A stretch of 64,000 bases of DNA, from positions 186,001 to 250,000 of the forward strand of contig JAOZIA010000022.1 of NCBI GenBank assembly GCA_026014585.1, given 5' to 3'. Both the position numbers and the translations under genes were made by a program. The stretch comes from Candidatus Bathyarchaeota archaeon. GTDB lineage: Archaea; Thermoproteota; Bathyarchaeia; Bathyarchaeales; Bathycorpusculaceae. Of the stretch, positions 1 through 8,256 are shown piece after piece. The notes under the pieces are model-generated. The model had not been told where the DNA came from and searched no databases. It worked only from the letters and a program-made list of their open reading frames with translations. Within the stretch, counting starts at the first letter, position 1. Each line of letters starts with the position of its first letter.

Positions 1-773
1 GTTAAAATTTCAAAGCCCCACGCAAAAAATGAAAGTATCATGGGTTTAGTGAGCATTTTTGGGTTTTTAAGAAGGATAACCATTCCTTCGTGATAATCGC
101 CCAATGCCTTGAGTATCTTTGACTGTAAAGCAACCAGAGAAGGTCGCTTTTTGCCGTTGCTGGTTAAGAAATCAAAAAAGGCATTTACTACTTTTTGGGC
201 TGCCGAAGGCTTAAAGCTGGCGGCAAGCAGGATAAGCAAGGGTAAAGTCAGCATAATCATTATGCCGCCAATTGTAATGAGAAGTACACCTTCAAAACGG
301 TAATTTAACAAAAGCAATGCCACGCCAACAAGCATGTTGCCCAAATTGAATATTGCTTCGTACATGTTTTTTGCAACAACTGAAGCCACAGCCTTGCCGC
401 TTTGCACGTTTGGGTCCCTATTTAGCAAATAAGCCTTAAACAGGTCACCTGACCAGCCGCCTGGAATCAGGTTATCGATGAATATGCCTACCCAGTATAG
501 GTTGAAGGTTCGGCGGAAACCCAGTTTAATGGATAAGGCTTTGAGAAGTTCAAACCAGACAAGCGCATGCAAAGTGAGAGAGATGATTACGCTTATTATT
601 GCAAAAACGTAAAAGGCCACATTAACTTTTGAAATGACAACAAACAGTTGCCCTATGCCGACATAATAGAAAAGATACAAGACCAGAGCAGTGTAGCCTA
701 TTAAAGCTGCAAGAAGAATCCATTTTTTAACAGAAGGAGAAATAATGGGAGAAGTACTTACTGCCATTTTCAT
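1..773 (-). CDS. Lysylphosphatidylglycerol synthase TM-region/flippase-like membrane protein (partial, 3' end outside window)
   Basis: Reading the minus strand from an ATG at 773 gives about 257 residues open to the window edge. There are several hydrophobic segments, and the stretch DNLIPGGWSGDLFKAYLL (about residues 97-114) matches the conserved 'P.R.GE..r..ll' region of the UPF0104/LPG_synthase_TM family (PF03706), which contains AglD-like and lipid flippase-like proteins. Members sit in the cytoplasmic membrane and are linked to lipid or glycan export; the substrate cannot be read here. A second in-frame ATG lies at 767. The C-terminus is missing. The family call is moderately sure, the function is inference. 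Confidence 0.7.
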   Translation of the reverse strand, partial: MKMAVSTSPIISPSVKKWILLAALIGYTALVLYLFYYVGIGQLFVVISKVNVAFYVFAIISVIISLTLHALVWFELLKALSIKLGFRRTFNLYWVGIFIDNLIPGGWSGDLFKAYLLNRDPNVQSGKAVASVVAKNMYEAIFNLGNMLVGVALLLLNYRFEGVLLITIGGIMIMLTLPLLILLAASFKPSAAQKVVNAFFDFLTSNGKKRPSLVALQSKILKALGDYHEGMVILLKNPKMLTKPMILSFFAWGFEIL

Positions 774-835
774 TTAATAATTAATGGCGGGCTTATTTCA
801 GCGTTCCCTAATAAAAGCAAAAGAAACCCTGAAGA

Positions 836-1579
836 TTATTGCAGCTTAGAAACCACTTTTTTGCCCACCACAAAGATATCCCTTGCAGAAGCTACTGGGC
901 CATCACTTGAATGGAAAAGAGAATAATCCACTATGGAAAAACCAGCTTTCTGCAACTGCTCACGCAACGTCTCTAAAGAAAAAAAATGAACAGGCAACTT
1001 ACCCTGCTTATTGTCAATAAGCGCGTTGAAGTCTTCTTTGCTGATTTGGGTCTCACAAAATACGCCGTTGCAGAGTTCATCTTTAGCATAATAATCCTGC
1101 CCTTCAGAATACGACACAAGCAAAAACAGCAATCCATCAGGTTTAGCAACCATGTTTAACTTTTGCAGGATTAAAGAAACCAAATCTGTGTTAGTGTGCT
1201 GGATTATGTGACTGCACAAAATTACATCAAAACTTTCGCTACTCCAATTTAATTCCTCAATGGCGGAGATTTTAAAGGTAACCTTTTGAGTAAACCCCTG
1301 CTCTTTAACAAGAAGCATTGCTTTTTCAATTTGGCTAAAGTCAGGGTCAACAGCTAAAATTTGGTCAAAGAACCCTTGAAAACGTGGAAGCAGTCGTCCT
1401 GTTCCGCATCCTGCGTCTAAAAGCCAAGAGCGCGGTTTTTCTTTTATGTATGTTTCTATTTGGTTGAGGATTTGGTTCTCTTCATTTTGCCATTGCTCTG
1501 GGAACTGTTTGATTAGTGAACCTGTGATTTTGTCGTCTTTGTCGGGGTAAGTGTAGGTTTCTTTTTTTGGTTTGGGCAT
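836..1579 (-). CDS. Class I SAM-dependent methyltransferase
   Basis: 247 residues. The glycine-rich SAM-binding motif I is clear (LLDAGCGTGRLLPRF, about residues 53-67), followed by the acidic strand end ILAVDPDFSQ and the later motif FDVILCSHIIQHT typical of class I Rossmann methyltransferases. No targeting signal or membrane segment, so probably cytoplasmic. The substrate is unknown. It lies just downstream of a membrane protein gene on the same strand (5-nt gap), and may be cotranscribed with it. Confidence 0.85.
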   Translation of the reverse strand: MPKPKKETYTYPDKDDKITGSLIKQFPEQWQNEENQILNQIETYIKEKPRSWLLDAGCGTGRLLPRFQGFFDQILAVDPDFSQIEKAMLLVKEQGFTQKVTFKISAIEELNWSSESFDVILCSHIIQHTNTDLVSLILQKLNMVAKPDGLLFLLVSYSEGQDYYAKDELCNGVFCETQISKEDFNALIDNKQGKLPVHFFSLETLREQLQKAGFSIVDYSLFHSSDGPVASARDIFVVGKKVVSKLQ

Positions 1580-1584
1580 TTTGT

Positions 1585-2607
1585 TTACTCTGACAACGGG
1601 TTTTTTGTGACTTCAGCTTTTTTGTCATGAACAATAAAAGAGTACTTGTTGCAGTCATTATGCCATACGCCGTCTTCAGTTTTGCAAGCTATAAAGGCAT
1701 ACCACGCCTTATCTAGATATGTGGGGTCTGGACGATTTGTCCAGTTTGAATCAATTGTTTGCTCTTTTTTGATTTCAATCTCCTGATTAGGTTTGATTAC
1801 TTGTCCAGGAAACGCAAAAAAATCAAAACCTAAGGGTCCACCTTCAGGTGTTCCACCTGGGGGTCTGAGCGCTATCACGATACTTTCTAAAGTTACGGGT
1901 TTATCACCCACATTTCGAAGAGTCCCCTTCATAGTGACTTTTTGACCAAGAGAAACTTCTTTGGGAATCTCAAGTTGTCCATACCGTATCGGAAAAAGAG
2001 TAAGCCATTCTTTGTGAGAACTTTCCGTGCCGATTTTGGTGTATTTCTGAATTAGCATCATCGTGTTTAGGGTTACTTGCCTGATTTCGTTGTTGATGGT
2101 TTTTAGGTCTTCGGTTTTGTGGTTGATATTGAAGTGCTGGTCAAACTGAGAAATCTGTTTAACATAGCTATCGTAAGCAACTTCAACTTGAACCTGATCA
2201 CCTAAGTTTGTTTGAACCCGGTTCATTGAAAAACGAAAAACCGTGAAAATATCCGCAAACCCCGTTACAGAAAGCAGTAGGGTCACGTCAAGTCTTCCAC
2301 CTAAGGCAGCATAAACTGCACCTATAAACATAACAACTGCAACACCGATAAGAATCCAATTCATGGCTAAAATAGACCAGAAGGTGATGTTTATTCGGCT
2401 TATTATACCCTTAAACCGGAGGTTTGACTGCGTCATGGAGTTGCAGACTTGGTCTAAAATTTTTTCTTGAAACGTGGGGTCGATACTGTTTTTTTCTTCA
2501 GGTGGACTTTTGGCTTTTCCAGATAAATCATCAGGCAAACGATAAACCCTAAAGCGATATTGTAAGCCTCTGTTAATATTAATTGTGCTCGAACCCAGAG
2601 AACGCAA
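1585..2607 (-). CDS. Unrecognised membrane-anchored protein with C-terminal beta-sandwich-like domain
   Basis: 340 residues. Two adjacent hydrophobic segments (about residues 77-100 and 107-122) separate a short charged N-terminal part from a helical linker with a coiled-coil look. The last ~130 residues (from about LEIPKEVSLGQKVTMKG) alternate polar and hydrophobic residues with 'LRNVGDKPVTLESI', as in Ig-like or CARDB-type beta-sandwiches. I do not recognise the family; the helix-2TM arrangement recalls TRADD-N-type membrane modules, but this is a weak guess. The start could be downstream of 2607, since the first ~15 residues look random. Confidence 0.6.
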   Translation of the reverse strand: MRSLGSSTININRGLQYRFRVYRLPDDLSGKAKSPPEEKNSIDPTFQEKILDQVCNSMTQSNLRFKGIISRINITFWSILAMNWILIGVAVVMFIGAVYAALGGRLDVTLLLSVTGFADIFTVFRFSMNRVQTNLGDQVQVEVAYDSYVKQISQFDQHFNINHKTEDLKTINNEIRQVTLNTMMLIQKYTKIGTESSHKEWLTLFPIRYGQLEIPKEVSLGQKVTMKGTLRNVGDKPVTLESIVIALRPPGGTPEGGPLGFDFFAFPGQVIKPNQEIEIKKEQTIDSNWTNRPDPTYLDKAWYAFIACKTEDGVWHNDCNKYSFIVHDKKAEVTKNPLSE

Positions 2608-2639
2608 AACAAAGAAACAAAAAAATAAGAAAGAAAAAA

Positions 2640-3053
2640 CTACTGTTTTTCTGCAACAGCCTTAAAGCAGTACCTTTGCCACTGCGGCCACGTCTGCGGT
2701 GTACTACAAGCACCAAAATCCAAAGCAAGTTCCATGCCGATTTCAAGCTGTTCTTGCGTGACACCCTGAATTATGCCGGGGATTTTTAGACCAATTCCAA
2801 ACTCGACAATGCCAACTACGTAGGGAGCCATGCTTTGGAATTGTGCAGGGGCAACATTGATGACTGTGTAGGTGAGAAGTTTACCTTTTCCAGAAATCTG
2901 CATCCATTCAAACTCGCGGCCAAGGCAGTTGTCGCAGATGGGTCTTGGGGGCAGATGGATTTTTCCGCATTTGAGGCATTTTCCCGCCATCAGTTTTTGT
3001 TCTTGTAGAAACTTGTAGAATTGTTCAATCGTGAATTGTTCTGTTGCGCTCAT
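2640..3053 (-). CDS. DUF35 Zn-ribbon/OB-fold protein, thiolase partner
   Basis: 137 residues. A rubredoxin-like zinc ribbon, C-LKC-GKIHLPPRPICDNC (about residues 26-43), is followed by an OB-fold with the family pattern GKLLTYTVINVAP and VGIVEFG. In archaea these proteins form a channeling complex with acetoacetyl-CoA thiolase and HMG-CoA synthase in the mevalonate pathway. Here the ATG overlaps the last base of the upstream thiolase gene, so the two are cotranscribed and very likely bind each other. HMG-CoA synthase, the usual third member, is not next door. Confidence 0.9.
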   Translation of the reverse strand: MSATEQFTIEQFYKFLQEQKLMAGKCLKCGKIHLPPRPICDNCLGREFEWMQISGKGKLLTYTVINVAPAQFQSMAPYVVGIVEFGIGLKIPGIIQGVTQEQLEIGMELALDFGACSTPQTWPQWQRYCFKAVAEKQ

Positions 3054-4228
3054 TACTGGTCTCTCCTGTAAATGTGCACAGACGCTGTGGCGCCTGACCC
3101 GCCGATGTTGTGGGTTAACCCGACTTGTGCATCTTTTACTTGACGCTTATCAGCTTGCCCTGTCAATTGCAGATACATTTCATAAGCTTGCGCGGTTCCC
3201 GTGGCTCCTACTGGGTGACCTTTAGATTTTAAGCCTCCGCTGGTATTAACGGGAATACAGCCATCCAACGCTGTTGCTCCACGGTCAACGAATTTGCCTG
3301 CTTCACCCGGTTTGCAAAAACCAAGGTCTTCATAAGCGATTAACTCTGCAATGGTAAAGCAGTCATGGACTTCGGCAAGGTTAACCTGCTGCGGTGTGAT
3401 GCCTGCCATTTTGTAGGCTTCTTGTGAGGCAAGTTTAGTGGATTTTAGTGAGGTTAAGCTATCGCGTTCGTAGAGTCCTATGGCGTCTGTTGCTTGACCG
3501 CTACCCACTATGTGGACGGGTTGGTCGGCGTATTTTTTGGCTAATTCAGGCTTGGTAAGTATGATACAACTTGCACCGTCTGTGATTAGGCTGCAATCGT
3601 AGAGTTTAAGCGGCCACGCCACATACTTTGAACCCAACACGGTCTCCAATGGGACCTCTTTTTGCATGTGTGCTTTGGGGTTTAAGGAGCCATTATGATG
3701 ATTTTTAACGGCTACTTTGCCGAATTGAGCTTCAGTTGTGCCATACGCGTTCATGTGAGCGGTTGCCATCATCGCAAATAATCCTGGAAAAGTGATGCCG
3801 TGGAACTGCTCAAATGGGTAATCAGCGGCCATTGCAAGGTACTCGGTGACTTCAGCGGTTGTGCGATGAGTCATTTTTTCAACGCCCCCCACGATAACCA
3901 CATCGGTTAAGCCTGAAAGCACAGCGTAAATACCGGTTCTGAGCGCGGCTCCTGAGCTTCCACATGCCGCTTCAACACGGGTTGCTGCGATTCCTCGGAG
4001 TCCAATCCAGTCGGCTATGGTTGCGCCTGTGTGGCCTTGGTGCTCATAGTTTTCTCCCATGTGCCCGATGAACATGGCTTTTATGTCATTTTTGGGGTCA
4101 AGTTTTGGGCATCGGCTGAATGCTTCGGATGCGGCTTCGGTGAAGATTTCGCGGTTTAGGACGCCTTCACGTTTGCCAAACTTGGACATTCCGGCGCCGA
4201 TTATGCTGACTAATGGTTTACCGTTCAA
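3053..4228 (-). CDS. Thiolase-like acetyl-CoA acetyltransferase (SCP2/archaeal type)
   Basis: 391 residues, the usual thiolase length. The nucleophile cysteine lies in TRVEAACGSSGAALRTG (about residues 84-99). The C-terminal histidine motif SGGLKSKGHPVGATG and an active-site LTHNIGGSGATASVHIY are present. It condenses or cleaves acyl-CoA thioesters; with the adjacent DUF35 protein it most likely makes acetoacetyl-CoA for isoprenoid (mevalonate) synthesis. A role in beta-oxidation-like degradation is the alternative, given the dehydrogenase nearby. The start is ATG at 4228. Confidence 0.9.
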   Translation of the reverse strand: MNGKPLVSIIGAGMSKFGKREGVLNREIFTEAASEAFSRCPKLDPKNDIKAMFIGHMGENYEHQGHTGATIADWIGLRGIAATRVEAACGSSGAALRTGIYAVLSGLTDVVIVGGVEKMTHRTTAEVTEYLAMAADYPFEQFHGITFPGLFAMMATAHMNAYGTTEAQFGKVAVKNHHNGSLNPKAHMQKEVPLETVLGSKYVAWPLKLYDCSLITDGASCIILTKPELAKKYADQPVHIVGSGQATDAIGLYERDSLTSLKSTKLASQEAYKMAGITPQQVNLAEVHDCFTIAELIAYEDLGFCKPGEAGKFVDRGATALDGCIPVNTSGGLKSKGHPVGATGTAQAYEMYLQLTGQADKRQVKDAQVGLTHNIGGSGATASVHIYRRDQ

Positions 4229-4449
4229 ACCAGATTAACCTCTCTCTGATGCCTTTAGAAAAGTACAATGGCAACATAAAAACCATTAACCCAAAAAACA
4301 AGTTTCTTTTTAAACAGGATTCAGAAAAGCCACTTAACCATCAACCTTTCTATTTGCCGCCTATTAGGCTCCAAATAGTTGATCTATGCAGAAACTATAG
4401 AGGGGAGAGAGCTAATGGCGCATTTTCAAACCAAAAACAGGTCAACAAG
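4229..4449. other. Intergenic region upstream of the thiolase operon
   Basis: 221 nt between two minus-strand genes. It should hold the promoter of the thiolase/DUF35 pair, read on the minus strand, with an A/T-rich TTTAAAAAG-like TATA box near 4312. A 138-codon plus-strand reading frame crosses the region but has no coding character and overlaps the dehydrogenase gene antisense. I see no RNA gene. Confidence 0.4.
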
Positions 4450-5424
4450 TTAGTCTTTTGTCACTATCACTTTCAAAGGCTTCTGAGTCATATCATTTGC
4501 CGTCTCCAAAGCTTTCTCAAACTCGCCAAGCTTAAACCTGTGCGTAACCAAGCTTTTCACGTCCACGAGTTTTTGGGCAATCAACTCCACCGCCTTTGGA
4601 TACTGCACAGGAGAAATATAAAACGTTGAAAACATTACCTCATCGGCATCCTCCAAATTCAAAAACCCCTTAGACTCACCAACCAACGCTACCCTACCAG
4701 TTTTCTTAGCCAGAAACGGGGTCTGCTCAACAGTTTGCAGTGTTCCAGCGGCTTCAATCACAAAATCTGAGCCATACTGGGTAAGTTTACGCACAGCTTT
4801 GATTACATCAGTGGTTTTAGCGTTTATAGTTGCGTCTGCCCCAAACTTTTCTGAGAGCGCCAAACGATAATCCTCCACATCCACAGCAATAACACGGCAA
4901 CCCTTTAGTCGTGCAATCTGTGTCATTAACAATCCAACCGCGCCCTGTCCAACAACGGTTACCCAATCACCCAAATTCGGTTTAAACTCATCCAAAACCC
5001 GTAGCGCCAACGCTACAGGCTCAATAATCGCGGCTTCATCATCACTGACGCCATCAGGAATAGGAATTAAGCTTCGGGGCGGCATTGCTTTAGATTCTGC
5101 AAAAAAGCCGTCACGGGTTAATCCATAGAATTTTCCTTTAACGCAGTATGTTGGTTGCCCACGCAGACAAAAATGGCAATGACCACAATTGACAATGGGA
5201 ATCATGACAACGCGCTCGCCTGTGTCTTGGCGGGTTCCAAAGGCGTCGTGTCCGATGATTCTGCCTTTTTTCATCCATTTCCAGTCGCCCCGATAAAAGT
5301 GCAGGTCTGTTCCGCAGATGTTTCCTGCCTCAAAATTCACCAAAACATTGTTTGCTTTGATTTTGGGTTCAGCAACGTCTTCAATGCGGATTTTGTATGG
5401 ACCATGATAAACGGCTGCTTTCAA
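4450..5424 (-). CDS. Zinc-dependent medium-chain alcohol/polyol dehydrogenase
   Basis: 324 residues. The catalytic-zinc region CGTDLHFYRGDW (about 38-49) and GHDAFG are present, and the four structural zinc cysteines lie in CGHCHFCLRGQPTYC (about 82-96). The Rossmann motif VVGQGAVGLLMTQ starts near residue 157. It belongs to the MDR family (threonine, sorbitol or aryl-alcohol dehydrogenase type) and would oxidise an alcohol with NAD(P)+. The canonical GHE is GHD here. It is transcribed toward the window's left with the thiolase genes but separated by 221 nt, so probably from its own promoter. Confidence 0.9.
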   Translation of the reverse strand: MKAAVYHGPYKIRIEDVAEPKIKANNVLVNFEAGNICGTDLHFYRGDWKWMKKGRIIGHDAFGTRQDTGERVVMIPIVNCGHCHFCLRGQPTYCVKGKFYGLTRDGFFAESKAMPPRSLIPIPDGVSDDEAAIIEPVALALRVLDEFKPNLGDWVTVVGQGAVGLLMTQIARLKGCRVIAVDVEDYRLALSEKFGADATINAKTTDVIKAVRKLTQYGSDFVIEAAGTLQTVEQTPFLAKKTGRVALVGESKGFLNLEDADEVMFSTFYISPVQYPKAVELIAQKLVDVKSLVTHRFKLGEFEKALETANDMTQKPLKVIVTKD

Positions 5425-5509
5425 AAATTATCACCATAGAACAGAAGTTCCCAAATCCTTTTAGCGTTTGCGGTAACCCTAAATAACCAACAATGAATAC
5501 ACTCTGCGG

Positions 5510-5746
5510 ATGGTTGCATTGAATCTGGATGAGTTCAGTAAAGAAAAGCTGTGGCAAATTATAGTTGAAACAGTTCATATGTCCGTAATGTACCCTACAC
5601 ATAAAGCCTACACAAGAAACAAGATTTTGCCAGAAACCCCCGAGATAACCGCAAAGGAGCTTGCCCTTCAATTGAATATGCCTTTAGCTGAAGGCTTGGT
5701 TATTTTAAGTGAGCTGTCTGAAGAGCAAAAAATGCCGCAGCCATAA
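5510..5746 (+). CDS. Small hypothetical protein
   Basis: 78 residues starting at ATG 5510. The middle (TAKELALQLNMPLAEGLVIL) has the look of a helix-turn-helix, so a DNA-binding role is possible, but I do not recognise a family. It is divergent from the dehydrogenase gene and followed by a TATA-like TTTATATGC near 5758 that would serve the next gene. Confidence 0.5.
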   Translation: MVALNLDEFSKEKLWQIIVETVHMSVMYPTHKAYTRNKILPETPEITAKELALQLNMPLAEGLVILSELSEEQKMPQP

Positions 5747-5848
5747 CCCTTAACCATGTTTATATGCCGTTTGCTGCATAAGCAGTACTAAGATTAACCC
5801 TGAAAAATCGGTGCAAGTGACCGGCGAATCTGGTTGGAGGTGAATGTT

Positions 5849-6055
5849 TTGAAGTTAAGTGCAAGAAACCAGTTAAAAGGCAAAGTTGTCTCCGTTGAAA
5901 AAGGCGTCATCACCGCAAAAGTAAAAGTGGAAGTTCAAGTTCCTATAACCGTAACTGCGGTTATCACAAAAGAATCCATTGAAGAATTAGATGTTAAAGA
6001 AGGAGACGAAGTTGTGGCAATCGTGAAATCCACAGAAATCATGATTGCCAAATAA
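5849..6055 (+). CDS. TOBE/Mop-domain protein (molybdate or molybdopterin binding)
   Basis: About 68 residues covering one TOBE domain: KLSARNQLKGKVVSVEKG, then VPITVTAVITKESIEEL and GDEVVAIVKSTEIMIAK. These small Mop proteins bind molybdate or tungstate in the cytoplasm. The TTG at 5849 is chosen because GGAGGTG lies 6 nt upstream; an in-frame TTG at 5834 precedes that site and is less likely. A molybdopterin oxidoreductase is encoded at 48.1 kb, so the cell has a use for molybdate. Confidence 0.85.
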   Translation: MKLSARNQLKGKVVSVEKGVITAKVKVEVQVPITVTAVITKESIEELDVKEGDEVVAIVKSTEIMIAK

Positions 6056-6061
6056 TCTTTT

Positions 6062-6613
6062 TTATTCTACAACATAACGGTAAGTTACGTGCTCGCCTGC
6101 AGTTGAGCTTTTACGAGTAATTTTCAGAACGTCACCTGGTTGAGCGCCGATCGCTTTTACTGCTGGGTCAGCAGATCTGATTTGGGGCATCTGATATGGG
6201 TGAACCTTGTATTGGTCAAGCAGGGCGTGTTTTTCTTTTTCGCTCAGTATTTCGTGGAAAGGCACAAGGGCGTGCTCGAAAATGTTGAATACTGGGAAGG
6301 ATTTGGGCAGAAGTTCCACGTTTTTCTTTTTGGCACCCAGCTTTACTGCGTGAGTGTAGCGTCCTTCGGTGACTACGATGGCGCGGTCTAGTTCTTTTTC
6401 TTTCATGAGTTTGTATAGAGTGTTCATGGCGGCTATGCCAACGGTTGCTTCGCCAAGGATGCACCAGACAATAGCTCTTTCTTTTTCTTTTGGCATATCA
6501 ATAATGTAGGCGTATGCGCCTTCATGCTGCTCTTTTTCTACGAGCTTGTACTTTCTTAGTTTAATTAGGACTTCAGCTTTACGCTCTTCAATTGTTTCCA
6601 TTTTAGTGCTCAA
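6062..6613 (-). CDS. rpoH: DNA-directed RNA polymerase subunit H with Rpb5-like N-terminal jaw domain
   Basis: 183 residues. The C-terminal ~80 residues are the archaeal RpoH/Rpb5 assembly domain: [19 protein letters not shown], then [17 protein letters not shown] and [12 protein letters not shown]. Ordinary archaeal RpoH consists of this part only (about 75-90 residues). Here a further ~100 residues precede it, with [18 protein letters not shown] and [20 protein letters not shown], which line up by pattern with the endonuclease-fold jaw domain of eukaryotic Rpb5. The subunit helps assemble RNA polymerase and contacts downstream DNA. It is divergent from the provirus. The domain extension is seen; its homology to the eukaryotic jaw is inference from pattern. 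Confidence 0.88.
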   Translation of the reverse strand: MSTKMETIEERKAEVLIKLRKYKLVEKEQHEGAYAYIIDMPKEKERAIVWCILGEATVGIAAMNTLYKLMKEKELDRAIVVTEGRYTHAVKLGAKKKNVELLPKSFPVFNIFEHALVPFHEILSEKEKHALLDQYKVHPYQMPQIRSADPAVKAIGAQPGDVLKITRKSSTAGEHVTYRYVVE

Positions 6614-6757
6614 ACCACAAACCTCAAGATGAAATACGCGGAACCTAAAACAAACATTTACAAATTAAACTTTATGGTATTGGACAGCCAGACTTTAACT
6701 TATACTTCCTATCTCCCTTCTTTTTTGTAAATTCATCAGTATTTAGGAGGTTTTTTC
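6614..6757. promoter_or_regulatory. rpoH upstream region and probable left provirus junction with promoter
   Basis: About 144 nt between rpoH (minus) and the first proviral reading frame. It must contain the rpoH promoter. For the plus strand, CTTATACTTC near 6698-6707 is a plausible TATA box, about 50-60 nt ahead of the first SD (AGGAGG, 6745-6750). Codon style changes across this region, so the left provirus end is placed here by inference. No convincing att repeat was found. Confidence 0.4.
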
Positions 6758-6805
6758 TTGAGTGAGTTTTCTGCGGATGTTGAAGTTAAGGAGGGCTATT
6801 GTTGA
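6758..6805 (+). CDS. Possible 15-codon leader peptide
   Basis: TTG at 6758 lies 7 nt after a strong AGGAGG and opens a reading frame of 15 codons ending at 6805 (MSEFSADVEVKEGYC). Its stop overlaps the TTG start of the next gene, as in translational coupling. It may be a leader peptide or a real micro-protein. Support is only the SD and the overlap. Confidence 0.35.
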   Translation: MSEFSADVEVKEGYC

Positions 6806-7095
6806 GCGAAAAGAAAGGTGAGACTGTTTTGGAGCAGTTTGGTTTCAAGCGTTTCTATTATCGTGAGCGTTCGCCTTCTCAGGGACGGCGGGCTTTGTGT
6901 GCGGTGCTTCCTGTTATTGTTGACTCTAACTTGCCTGAATGCTGTGAGTTTGCCCAGGACAAGGTTTCTGAGCGTTCGGAAGGCCGTTTTTGCTGTGTTG
7001 ATGGTAAGTATTGTTCGCCGGCGTTTTTCAGGAATCCCACAGTTTTCGGTGATTGTGAGGTTCGCTTGGCAGAGTTAGCTAAGGAGAAAACTTAA
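6802..7095 (+). CDS. Cysteine-rich small proviral protein, unrecognised
   Basis: 97 residues from TTG 6802. Six cysteines occur in the second half, including ECCEF, RFCCVDGKYC and DCEVRL, which could bind zinc or form an Fe-S site. No known family recognised. It starts the leftmost proviral operon and is followed after 7 nt by a DNA-binding protein gene, which suggests an early regulatory role. This is inference from position. Confidence 0.55.
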   Translation: MSEKKGETVLEQFGFKRFYYRERSPSQGRRALCAVLPVIVDSNLPECCEFAQDKVSERSEGRFCCVDGKYCSPAFFRNPTVFGDCEVRLAELAKEKT

Positions 7096-7102
7096 GGAGC
7101 GA

Positions 7103-8038
7103 TTGATTCTGCAAAAAAAACGTGATGAAAGTACAAAAAAGGCGCATTCACAGTCTAGTGTAAAATTTGACACCAAGCAAGATAGTGCTAAAGGCAGAGT
7201 GCAGTTTGATACTAATACTGTGAGAACATGGGTTTTGCCATTGCTGCTGCGCCTTGATGTTGGAGATTATCCTGCAAAGGCTGGAAGAATCATAGGTTTA
7301 AGCCGTCAACATACTTGGTATTATATTCGTAAACTTGAACTATGTAATCTTATTCATCAGGAAAAACGCAGCAATGCAACTTTCTACATTGTAACTGATG
7401 AAGGTAAAAGACTTCTGACGTCATGTGAGGGTGTGATTTTTCCTGCGAGATTGTATCGTTTTGATAAGTGCCAGGTTTCATATGAGATTTTGAGCGAGGG
7501 CAGGTATCCTGAAGGGAATTTTCGGCGAGTTGAGATGAACAATTGGACGGCGCTTTTAGGAACGGAATTGGGTGTTAAGGTTAAGCATACGTCAAAAAGC
7601 TGGATTATTCATGTGGAAGTTATTCGTGGTCGTAATCCGATTGAGGTCACTAATTTAGCTATGAATTTGGCTGACAGGGTTAAATCCGCTCTTTGCAGTA
7701 AATATGGTGTGGTTTTGAAGGAAGGTAAGGTTGTTGCAGGTGAGATTGCACATGAGGACCCGATTGCGACTTTATTTGGTCGTTATTTTACTGTTAGGAC
7801 GGACAAGCGTAAGATAGACCATAGTTGGAGCATTGGTGAGCTGGAGCACACTCAGAAGGATGCTGTTATTGAATATTTGCAGATGCCTGAAAGAATTAAG
7901 AATTTGGAGGGTGAAGTTGTTGGCTTGCGCGGAGATGTTGGCCAGTTAGCTAATGCGCTTAGGTCCATTTTTGATTTAGATAAAAAAGACGATTTGGATT
8001 TGCCAAAAGCTGGGGGTGCATCGGGATATGTCTGCTAA
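7103..8038 (+). CDS. Winged-helix DNA-binding protein with C-terminal coiled coil
   Basis: 311 residues, TTG start after AAGGAGCGA. Residues about 50-110 form a MarR/ArsR-like winged helix: KAGRIIGLSRQHTWYYIRKL (recognition helix region) followed by the wing NATFYIVTDEGKRLL. A middle domain of unknown fold follows (about 115-260), then a heptad-like C-terminus (RIKNLEGEVVGLRGDVGQLA) suggesting oligomerisation. Probably a proviral regulator or replication/partition DNA-binding protein. No partner can be named. Confidence 0.65.
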   Translation: MILQKKRDESTKKAHSQSSVKFDTKQDSAKGRVQFDTNTVRTWVLPLLLRLDVGDYPAKAGRIIGLSRQHTWYYIRKLELCNLIHQEKRSNATFYIVTDEGKRLLTSCEGVIFPARLYRFDKCQVSYEILSEGRYPEGNFRRVEMNNWTALLGTELGVKVKHTSKSWIIHVEVIRGRNPIEVTNLAMNLADRVKSALCSKYGVVLKEGKVVAGEIAHEDPIATLFGRYFTVRTDKRKIDHSWSIGELEHTQKDAVIEYLQMPERIKNLEGEVVGLRGDVGQLANALRSIFDLDKKDDLDLPKAGGASGYVC

Positions 8039-8256
8039 TTCTTCTTGTTGCTGGCTTGGCTTCGCTAGTTCTAGTCTAGGTATAGCGCAGCCGTGTTCTT
8101 GTTTTGGTGTAAAGGTTTGTTTAAATGTTTTTCAGAGTGTTTTTCAGCGAAAAAATGCATGGTCTTTTTCCATGCTTTTAGATGTGGCTTTTCTGGGTGT
8201 GTTTGGGTATGTCCAGCGAGCGTTAAAGTTTTGGTGTGTTGATGGAGTGAAATGTC
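8039..8256 (+). terminator. Intergenic region with hairpin terminator (8157-8179)
   Basis: The 218-nt gap between two proviral genes holds a perfect 6-bp hairpin, GCATGG (8157-8162) and CCATGC (8170-8175), followed by TTTT. This would end the left operon. I see no gene in the gap. The remaining sequence is T-rich and may hold the promoter for the next gene. Confidence 0.5.

Noticed and set aside
4213-4629. 138-codon plus-strand frame over the thiolase/dehydrogenase gap
   Set aside because: It overlaps the dehydrogenase antisense and lacks coding character.
6669-6678. ACTTTATGGT shared with 44174-44183 as an att core
   Set aside because: Ten A/T-rich bases are expected by chance when two margins of this size are compared, and no flanking similarity supports it.
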